Positions 57,942 to 64,000 of a DNA stretch of 64,000 nucleotides are shown here, in pieces. How positions within the stretch are numbered: the first letter of the stretch is position 1; each line of letters opens with the position of its first letter. A program made the translations under genes and the position numbers. The notes under the pieces were generated by a model. The model searched no databases. It was given only the letters and a program-made list of their open reading frames with translations, and had not been told where the DNA came from. This stretch comes from Actinomycetota bacterium (lineage in GTDB: Bacteria; Actinomycetota; Coriobacteriia; Anaerosomatales; Anaerosomataceae): positions 1 through 64,000 of the forward strand of contig WSXY01000001.1 in NCBI GenBank assembly GCA_009773565.1. The letters are read 5' to 3'.

Positions 57942-60617
57942 CTAGTCGATCAGCTCCGCATGCACGAGCAACTTGCCGTCCTCAACGTGATACGCGCACG
58001 TGGATAGCGTAAGCGTACGTCCGGCAGGATCCGGCCGGAAACCTGGATCCAGGAACGAGCGATCCGCCCAGCTCGCAATGCGATCCGAGTACGACCGCAT
58101 GACTGGGAACGCGAACGCGTCGTCGGAGCCATCGGCCACACGCGCCGAGTAGACGAGCCACGTCCCGCCGTTGCCGGCGGCGTCGACGTACTGGATGAAG
58201 GGATGAGCCGCCCAGAAGTCCGCGTCTCCGTAGGAGGCGAGAACGCCGAACATCGAGCCGTCCCGCATGTTGTGACCGTGGAGCAGCGTCTCCCGCGAGC
58301 TGTCGCCGACATAGCGCGGCGAACGGTAGTCGGCGAAGACAGCGCCACGCGCGTCGGCATCGCCATCCGCCGCGTGTGTGAGGTAGGTCACGTTGTCCGT
58401 CGTCTGCACCACGGGCTCATGGAGGTCGGTGCCGGGTATCGAGAGGTAGCCGATCACGTCCGGGTTCCCGGCCTTCGCCTGAAGAAGCCGGGAGTAGAAC
58501 TCGGCATCCGAAAGCAGCCCGTAGGTCTTGCGGTCTTTCGCCGTGAGCCGTGCCCGACCGTCATCGCCGGTGCGAACCTTAAGCCAGTCCCCGGAGACGG
58601 TCTGCCGGTACCAGTACGTGACCAGCAGCTTGCCATCGACGAGCTCGGTATAGGGTGCGTAGTCGGCCGTCACGTACGAGAAGCCCTTGATCGGCATCTT
58701 GTCGAGACCTTCGGCCCGGACACGCGGCATGTACTCGGTGCCGATCTCAGCGTTGTAGCCCCACGCTTTGGCGATCTCCGTGCCATCCCAGATGTTCCGG
58801 TACCGCAGCATCACCCCGCCGTGGTTCACCGGCAGGACGTCATCGGTGAGCTCAAGGGAGATTATGGCCTCGTCCTCGCGGATCTCGAAGTAGTGACGTG
58901 TGGGATTGAGCGCGTGACCGACGGGTGCGGTCGTCTCGACCGCGTAATAGCACCCGTACTCGAGCGATTCGGATCGCGCAACGCCCTGAGCGTCGGTCGT
59001 AAGGGTGGCGACCGGGTCCACCGGATCCTCGGCCGGATCGAACGGTGCAGCGAGGGGCGATGTGTCGCGCACGCGCCAGATCTCGTAGACCGCGCCCGGC
59101 AGAAGCCGTGCGTCTTGCCCGCCCGAGCGCTTCTCGATCCGGACCGTACCACGGGCGCGGGCGTCCGTGCGCGGGATCTCGAGCGTGACCGGCGTCGTTC
59201 GGTCGATGGTAAACGCGTACGGGGTGGGATCGAGCACGTGCCCGAGCGGGGCGACGGTCTCGACGAGCTCGTAGTCGCCGAACGGCAGAGGCTCGCTTTC
59301 AGCCTTGCCGTCGGCATCCGTCGTGAGTGTGGCGACGACGCTGCCCCCCGCCTCGCGGATCTCGTAGACCGCACTTGCGAGGGGTTCGCCCTCCTCCCCT
59401 GTCTTGAGCACACGGACCGGCCGCAAGGCACGTTCGTTCGTGAGTCCAATCGCACCGGTGCCGCGATCGGGTACCGCGACTGAATGCGGAGTCACGTCAA
59501 GCAGGTAGCCCTGCGGAGCGGTCTGCTCCCGGACCGTCCAGGTGCCAGGTGCGAGTCCAGTAAATGTGAGATCCCCCGCTGCGTCCGTCGTGCCCGAAGC
59601 CACGACGGTGCTGTTCCAAATGAGCTCGAACACAGCGCCGTCCAGCGGCGCGCCATCGACCACATCGGTCTTCGTAATCCGCAAAGCACCGGAGCCAGAC
59701 CCAACGGGGACTGCAGCCGAAGCCGAGACCTGAAAGCTGGAGGCCTGGGCAGACACCACCCGCTGATATGACGTGTCACCAGGGGCGTAGTAGAAGATGT
59801 TCGCTGGAACACGACTGTCGTATGCGTAGAGGGTGAGCGAGACCGAGCGGCCAATCCAGGCTGCGGTACAGGGCACGGAGACAGTGAGCACGTCTCCGGC
59901 ATGGCTCGTGTAGCCGGTGACGGTGACCCCGGTGGGCGCAGCGACCGTGTAATAGCCGTTGAGGTCGTTGAACGACACCGTCGTCTGGCCGATAAGCCGC
60001 GTGTAGTTCGCGTTCGGCCGGAGCGTAATGGCCGTGGCGCTTACGCTCCGGGCCGGGAGCACCCGGTTGCGCGCCCCCGTCACCAGGTCGATCGTCCAGC
60101 GAAACATCTGCTCGGATCCCGCGAGACCCGGAGCTGGCCGCAACCGCGACCACGTCGCGGCATCCGACGTGTAGGTGCTCATGTCCATGAACACGTACCC
60201 GACGCCGGCCGCCTCGCGCATCCACGCACGGATGGCGTTCGCGGTGGCGTAGCGCGCCTGGGTCGCGGTAAGGCCGGCCGGGGTCACGTACGGGTACCCC
60301 CGGTGAAGAATGGACTGCAAACCAACGTACGTATTGAAGTTGTAGAGCGCGGCCGGGTCGAACGGGCTGTAGGAGGAGTCCTCGATGGGATAAGCCTGGT
60401 CTTGCTCAAGGCAGTAGGCGACCTGCCCGTCCACGGTGTGCGGAGGCGTCAGGAGGTCATGCCATCCGCTCGTGGTGGTCCAACAGTCGTAGTACGACGT
60501 CCCAGCGCCGCCCGTCGACACGGTGGCCGCCGAAGCCGTGCCGGGCAGGCCGACCGCCGACCCGCAGAACAGCACCAGGACAAGGAGTGCGCGTGAGGTG
60601 AGCGTGCGTGTGGTCAT
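57942..60617 (-). CDS. Single-chain thioester adhesin with SpaA repeats and C-terminal sortase
   Basis: The 891-residue protein has a signal peptide (to about residue 30) and a TQXA-type thioester domain with Cys69 in VAYCLEQDQ and Gln120 in TATQARYATANA. An Ig-like stretch follows, then three SpaA/Cna-B repeats (about 308-380, 395-465, 475-565). After a spacer comes a class B-like sortase domain (about 700-891) with 'VIGYLSIPGTDL', the His of LLHGHNMRDGS and Cys874 in TLSTCAYH. Lys882 stands where sortases normally have Arg. There is no LPxTG tail or C-terminal anchor. Thioester and SpaA parts belong to substrates, so substrate and enzyme are fused. ATG 60617 follows the CAP-like gene by three bases. 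Confidence 0.85.
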   Translation of the reverse strand: MTTRTLTSRALLVLVLFCGSAVGLPGTASAATVSTGGAGTSYYDCWTTTSGWHDLLTPPHTVDGQVAYCLEQDQAYPIEDSSYSPFDPAALYNFNTYVGLQSILHRGYPYVTPAGLTATQARYATANAIRAWMREAAGVGYVFMDMSTYTSDAATWSRLRPAPGLAGSEQMFRWTIDLVTGARNRVLPARSVSATAITLRPNANYTRLIGQTTVSFNDLNGYYTVAAPTGVTVTGYTSHAGDVLTVSVPCTAAWIGRSVSLTLYAYDSRVPANIFYYAPGDTSYQRVVSAQASSFQVSASAAVPVGSGSGALRITKTDVVDGAPLDGAVFELIWNSTVVASGTTDAAGDLTFTGLAPGTWTVREQTAPQGYLLDVTPHSVAVPDRGTGAIGLTNERALRPVRVLKTGEEGEPLASAVYEIREAGGSVVATLTTDADGKAESEPLPFGDYELVETVAPLGHVLDPTPYAFTIDRTTPVTLEIPRTDARARGTVRIEKRSGGQDARLLPGAVYEIWRVRDTSPLAAPFDPAEDPVDPVATLTTDAQGVARSESLEYGCYYAVETTAPVGHALNPTRHYFEIREDEAIISLELTDDVLPVNHGGVMLRYRNIWDGTEIAKAWGYNAEIGTEYMPRVRAEGLDKMPIKGFSYVTADYAPYTELVDGKLLVTYWYRQTVSGDWLKVRTGDDGRARLTAKDRKTYGLLSDAEFYSRLLQAKAGNPDVIGYLSIPGTDLHEPVVQTTDNVTYLTHAADGDADARGAVFADYRSPRYVGDSSRETLLHGHNMRDGSMFGVLASYGDADFWAAHPFIQYVDAAGNGGTWLVYSARVADGSDDAFAFPVMRSYSDRIASWADRSFLDPGFRPDPAGRTLTLSTCAYHVEDGKLLVHAELID

Positions 60618-60620
60618 GGG

Positions 60621-61319
60621 CTACTCACCGCCCTGCGCGACAGCCCAGAGCTTGCCGTTGTAGAGCACGAGCCCCACGCCGAGGCGTGAGCATGAGCCGA
60701 GTTGCGGACAGTGACCGTAGAGAGCGCCGGCCACGCCTCCCCCACCCCCGCCGAGCGCTGTCATGCCGTCACCGAAGCTGGCGCAGCTCTCCGGCGCGTA
60801 GCTCGAGTGCGATAGCGCCGAGGCGAGCGCCATGCGCTTCGCCTGGGCGATGCACTGGCTTTGGAGCGTGCTGTCGTAGGTCGCCGACGGGTTGATGTGG
60901 CTCGCGATTGACGCGCCGTACCCGCCGATGACCTCGGGTGCTGCCGGAGCGGGCGGCGGTGTCGGCGCAGGTGCGGGCGCAGGTGCGGGCGCGGGGGCCG
61001 GAGCGGGCTTGCTCGGCCTCGGCGCAGTCGTCTTGCCCGATGAGCTCGCAGACCCGGTCTCGCCCGCAGGGGCCGGCGTCTCAGGCGCCACGACGGCTAC
61101 GACCGTCTCGGTGGCCTCGGCCACCTCGGCAGGAGCCGCTGTCACCGTATCCGGCCACTCCTCCCAGTACGCGCTATAGCCAGCAGCCCCGGAGGACGCG
61201 GGATCCGCAGGCGCCTGCGCGCCCCCGGTCTCGGGCGCGCTCCAGGAGGCGACCACGCCCACACAACCGCACACGAGCGCGGTGAGAACAGCAGAGATCA
61301 GTACCGGATGCTTACGCAT
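60621..61319 (-). CDS. Secreted protein with Pro/Ala linker and CAP-like domain
   Basis: ATG 61319 is chosen because GGAGGGTGAAG precedes it. The 232-residue protein has a signal or anchor (about residues 5-28), a long Ala/Pro/Glu spacer with a 'PAPAPAPAPAPAPAP' run, and a C-terminal domain. That domain has 'INPSATYDSTLQSQCIAQAKRMALASALSHSS', 'GDGMTAL' and 'RLGVGLVLYNGKLWAVAQGGE', a shortened CAP/SCP fold. Two Cys pairs may form disulfides. It lies between a membrane protein and the adhesin-sortase and probably acts at the surface. Confidence 0.72.
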   Translation of the reverse strand: MRKHPVLISAVLTALVCGCVGVVASWSAPETGGAQAPADPASSGAAGYSAYWEEWPDTVTAAPAEVAEATETVVAVVAPETPAPAGETGSASSSGKTTAPRPSKPAPAPAPAPAPAPAPTPPPAPAAPEVIGGYGASIASHINPSATYDSTLQSQCIAQAKRMALASALSHSSYAPESCASFGDGMTALGGGGGGVAGALYGHCPQLGSCSRLGVGLVLYNGKLWAVAQGGE

Positions 61320-62232
61320 CTTCACCCTCCATTTCAGCATCACGGGGCTCCAAGCTGGTGTCATCCTCGTCGAGCTCCCGACGGCGTCTCCGCCGCCAGT
61401 AGACGATTGCTCCGAGGGCCGTCGTCGCGGCAACGCCGCCAGCCACAATCCACGGCACGAGCGATGCGGGGTCGTCTACAACCGTCTCAACAACTTCGGC
61501 GGCGCCCTTCGTCACGACTTCCGTCGGTGTCTGAGCGCGGTAGGTGGCGATCCCGTCGTGGACGAGCACGTCCGGCAGGGCGACGTCCCCGCCGTAGACC
61601 GCCCGCTGGACCTCGGCGACTCGCTCCACGATGTAGCTCGCCTCGCGGACGGTCTTGTCCCCCTCCTTGCGCGCCGGACCCGTCCATGAGGCCTCGATCA
61701 GCCGGTAGACCGCAGGGTCGTAGTGCAGCGCCTCGAGGAGCGCCCGCGAGACCTCAACACCAGAGATCTGTGGCGTCGGCGCATCGAAGCGGGCCAACGC
61801 CCCCGGCGAGAGCTCGTAGGCTGCGGTGTCGTAGCTCGTGTGAACGAAGACCTCGATCTCCCGACCGCGCGTCGACGCGCCAGCGCTCACCAACCGCTCG
61901 AAGCGAAGCGACGCGTCGACCGTGACCCCCGTCACCTTGTCGTGGTAAAGCGCAGCGAGCGTGGCCGGCGGCTCCACCTGGCCCACCTGCGCGCCGAAGT
62001 CGTACTCGACCTCGTGCCAGACGCTCCGGTCGCGTTCGACTCGCTCCGTCCACTCGATCGTGTCGAGCACATAGACCGTGCCGCTCTCCTCGACCGACGA
62101 CGCAAACAGCGCATCGTCGGGCTCCGCTACACCGATGACCTCGCGGGTCACCGGCCCACCCGCGCCAAATGCAGGCGCGCAGAAGAGCAGCGCCGCGACC
62201 GTTGTGGCGACTCCTGCGCGAATGAACCGCAA
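61312..62232 (-). CDS. Exported, C-terminally anchored hypothetical protein
   Basis: The 306-residue protein has a signal peptide (MRFIRAGVATTVAALLFCAPAFG). The beta-rich ectodomain is repeatedly concerned with 'VYVLDTIEWTERVERD', 'VEVSRALLEALHYDP' and 'EASYIVERVAEVQRAVYGG'. A transmembrane helix (about 262-283) is followed by Arg-rich and acidic cytosolic residues. No domain is recognised. It overlaps the CAP-like gene by eight bases. It may be a structural part of the transfer apparatus or a surface assembly protein. Confidence 0.65.
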   Translation of the reverse strand: MRFIRAGVATTVAALLFCAPAFGAGGPVTREVIGVAEPDDALFASSVEESGTVYVLDTIEWTERVERDRSVWHEVEYDFGAQVGQVEPPATLAALYHDKVTGVTVDASLRFERLVSAGASTRGREIEVFVHTSYDTAAYELSPGALARFDAPTPQISGVEVSRALLEALHYDPAVYRLIEASWTGPARKEGDKTVREASYIVERVAEVQRAVYGGDVALPDVLVHDGIATYRAQTPTEVVTKGAAEVVETVVDDPASLVPWIVAGGVAATTALGAIVYWRRRRRRELDEDDTSLEPRDAEMEGEDA

Positions 62233-62341
62233 TGAGATCCCTCCTCGAGCTCGCCCGATGGTTCGGAACGGAATCGTACGGCAACGCTCTGACCGTCTCT
62301 GACTTTGTGCTCAGCGGCCCCTTACGCGTCCGAGCGGCGCC

Positions 62342-62653
62342 CTACTTGACGCGTAGGATCGACCGCACGGCGCTCGTCAGCGAGTCGAGCTCTTGCGGGT
62401 GGCGAAGAAGCCAGGTAAGAACGAGCGAGACAGCGAGCGCGCCAAGGATCGACAGAACCCAGCCGCCAGCGGTTTCGAGGGCCCGCACGAGAGGACTGGC
62501 AGCCCTGCGCTTGCGAGCGCGGTCGCGCTCAATCGCCTCGGCAGCCTTCCGCGCTTTGAGTCTCTCGGCTCGCTGCGCTTCAGCCGCACACGCCGCGCGG
62601 CCCTCACCCTCACGGCGCTGCGCCACCAGACGCGGACGGCGGGTGGGGAGCAT
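62342..62653 (-). CDS. Small basic membrane protein
   Basis: The 103-residue protein has an Arg/Ala/Glu-rich, coiled-coil-like first half (LKARKAAEAIERDRARKRRA) and one transmembrane helix (about residues 65-85), then a short amphipathic tail. It begins two bases after the ParA-like gene, so they are in the same transcript. No family is recognised. Confidence 0.6.
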   Translation of the reverse strand: MLPTRRPRLVAQRREGEGRAACAAEAQRAERLKARKAAEAIERDRARKRRAASPLVRALETAGGWVLSILGALAVSLVLTWLLRHPQELDSLTSAVRSILRVK

Positions 62654-62655
62654 CG

Positions 62656-63744
62656 CTAGGCCTCCCGCCCGATCGCGGAGACGATCGCGGCTAGGTCAGC
62701 TCGCGAGGCCCCGTCCTTCCAGTCGCTCGGGAAGGCAACCTGCACGCACGACAAGCCCGCCAGATCCTCGACACACATCGCGAAATCGTCCTCAGTCGCG
62801 AGCGTCACGCAGAACGTGAAGCCCGCCAGCACGTCTTCGGGTTCGCTGCCGACGATCGCGCTTATCGGGCCGAGCTCCCATTCGCACCCGCCGAACACAA
62901 GGCAACGCACCGCTCCGAGCTTGAAGAGATCCGCAGAGTCCTCGTAGACGCCGGTGTCCCACACGACGACCTCGGCGTCGGCCAGATCCCCCGGTGTGAC
63001 ATCGGTCGCGAGCGTCAGGCCGTCGAAGTCGGCGCGCTGCCCTCGGCCCAGTCCGTCGAAATCGAGCTCATAGGTATCCCCGAGCGCCGCCAGCGTGACA
63101 GCCGGCACGATTACGGCCGCTCGCAGCCCTTGAGCCTGCAGCACACGGCCGAGAGACAGCGCGAGGTGCGTCGTGCCCACGCGGCGCTGCGCTCCGGCGA
63201 CGGTCACGACCGGCGTTCCAACCCACTTGACGCGCTCGACCTCCACGACGCGCTCCACCACCTGTGGCTTGACCGATGCCGCCGGCCACGCGAAGCCGCT
63301 CCTAGCTGGAGCCGGCATGTCCTCGCCTCGCCAACGCATCGCGTCGGCGTAGCTGGTCTCGGTCGAGAGCACCATCGCAAGTGTGGCTGCAAGCTCGCTC
63401 GGCGACGCGGCCACGATGTCTCTGACTCCGTCGTTCAGCGCCGAGATGACGATGGGCTCGCCAGGACGCGTGAACTCGTCGACGACGAGCAATATGCGCA
63501 CAGCATCGCCGCGCACAAGCCGCACAGCGGCAATCGTCGAGCGCACCGCAGCCTCTGAAGGGCTGCTCGCCGCATCAAGCACGAGCACGCTTACCCCGGC
63601 GTTTGCCGCAGTGCCGCCCGCGTCTTTCAGCGTGTCCACGTTGGCGATGGTCGTTCCGGCGAGCACGACGCCGGCCTCAAGCGTACCGGTCGTGAGCGCT
63701 CCGGCCCGGCGCTCGTCGCAGGTGATGATCCATGCTTCAGCCAT
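62656..63744 (-). CDS. CpaE/ParA-like protein with degenerate P-loop
   Basis: The 362-residue protein from ATG 63744 (AGAGGGG nine bases upstream) has an N-terminal receiver-like half, 'AVRILLVVDEFTRPGEPIVISALNDGVRDIVAAS'. The C-terminal half has a MinD/ParA fold. Its P-loop reads TVAGAQRRVGTTHLALSLG, without the usual Lys before T-T, and the Walker B-like strand reads 'ADAEVVVWDTG'. CpaE-type proteins place secretion or pilus machines. Loss of the P-loop Lys points to altered or absent ATPase activity. Confidence 0.7.
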   Translation of the reverse strand: MAEAWIITCDERRAGALTTGTLEAGVVLAGTTIANVDTLKDAGGTAANAGVSVLVLDAASSPSEAAVRSTIAAVRLVRGDAVRILLVVDEFTRPGEPIVISALNDGVRDIVAASPSELAATLAMVLSTETSYADAMRWRGEDMPAPARSGFAWPAASVKPQVVERVVEVERVKWVGTPVVTVAGAQRRVGTTHLALSLGRVLQAQGLRAAVIVPAVTLAALGDTYELDFDGLGRGQRADFDGLTLATDVTPGDLADAEVVVWDTGVYEDSADLFKLGAVRCLVFGGCEWELGPISAIVGSEPEDVLAGFTFCVTLATEDDFAMCVEDLAGLSCVQVAFPSDWKDGASRADLAAIVSAIGREA

Positions 63745-63748
63745 GGTG

Positions 63749-64000
63749 CTAGACCCCTCTCTTGGCGGTGATGGCGTCCAGGAGTTCGGCGACAGCGGCG
63801 ATGCGTGGCGTGAACGTGGTGATCTCATCTGGCGTGGCCTGCTCTAGGTTCGAGACCCTCTCGGCGGCACGTTCCAGCGCGGTGATGAGCTTGCCTGCGT
63901 CGGGAGCCTTGGCCACGGTCGGGTCCTTGGCCGTCGCCGACTCCGTCAACGCGGCGACCTGCGCGCCGCTCAGCGCGCCGTCTTCCCCCGACTCGATCTG
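63749..64000 (-). CDS. Small coiled protein, 5' end beyond the window
   Basis: The reading frame is open to the right edge: 84 codons, starting in view with QIESGEDGALSGAQVAALTE. A TTG at 63949 is the first internal start. The visible part is Ala/Glu/Lys-rich and helical, with 'ITALERAAERVSNLEQATPDEI'. It ends five bases before the ParA-like gene start. No function can be assigned. Confidence 0.5.
   Translation of the reverse strand, partial: QIESGEDGALSGAQVAALTESATAKDPTVAKAPDAGKLITALERAAERVSNLEQATPDEITTFTPRIAAVAELLDAITAKRGV

Overview
The window is high-GC DNA from one bacterium, most likely an anaerobic or facultative actinobacterium of the Coriobacteriia type. The basis is the GC-rich codon use, many GTG/TTG starts, an oxygen-sensitive double-cubane/2-hydroxyacyl-CoA dehydratase-type pair, and sortase-type surface proteins. 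No rRNA or taxonomic marker is present, so the placement is inference.

Chromosome-like left part (1-33.7 kb). At 0.3-4.6 kb there is an operon for a small secreted protein, a MacB/FtsX-type ABC exporter and a VanZ-like membrane protein. At 5.4-8.8 kb lies a CPH-type copper P-ATPase operon with SHOCT and DUF305 proteins. At 8.8-9.5 kb two broken genes (an HMA metal-binding protein and nicotinate phosphoribosyltransferase) are joined by a short repeat. At 9.6-13.7 kb is a sulfur/Fe-S operon (IscR-like regulator, cysteine desulfurase, IscU, MnmA, LarE-like). It converges on a double-cubane cluster protein and its activator ATPase (13.7-15.7 kb). At 15.9-24.0 kb is a large minus-strand copper operon: a three-HMA CopA, small HMA proteins, cupredoxins, a SafE-cupredoxin fusion and a repeat protein. 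At 24.2-33.4 kb come a DUF2318 protein and a cysteine/methionine cluster: cbs, cystathionine gamma-lyase/synthase, cysK, an Rrf2 regulator, a methionine-codon-rich leader peptide, metY, metX and metW.

Junction (33.9-35.5 kb). This stretch is made of gene fragments: a TlpA-like tail, a CcdA head, a traG head, a 345-bp dispersed repeat that looks like an attachment region, an IS-end-like repeat, the 3' half of a tRNA-Ser and a helix-turn-helix fragment. It marks the scarred edge of an integrative element.

Element (35.5-64 kb, running off the right edge). The first part is a defence-like cargo: a D12 adenine methyltransferase with a ParB-like protein, a GmrSD-like DUF262/DUF1524 protein with a second DUF262 protein, and two small HEPN-like genes. 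Short imperfect palindromes that resemble integron attC sites separate these genes. Next is a type IV secretion operon (44.3-51.8 kb: VirD4/TraG, pilin-like, TrbL/VirB6, PrgI/VirB3-like, a split VirB4, NlpC/P60). A second cargo (51.8-57.5 kb) holds another ParB-like protein paired with a putative PD-(D/E)XK nuclease, an unknown gene, and a SacI-type restriction-modification system with a C protein, tandem C-boxes and Vsr. The last part is a minus-strand surface/accessory operon (57.5-64 kb) that includes a single protein with thioester, SpaA and sortase domains. No relaxase or integrase is visible, so the element is either larger than the window or incomplete.
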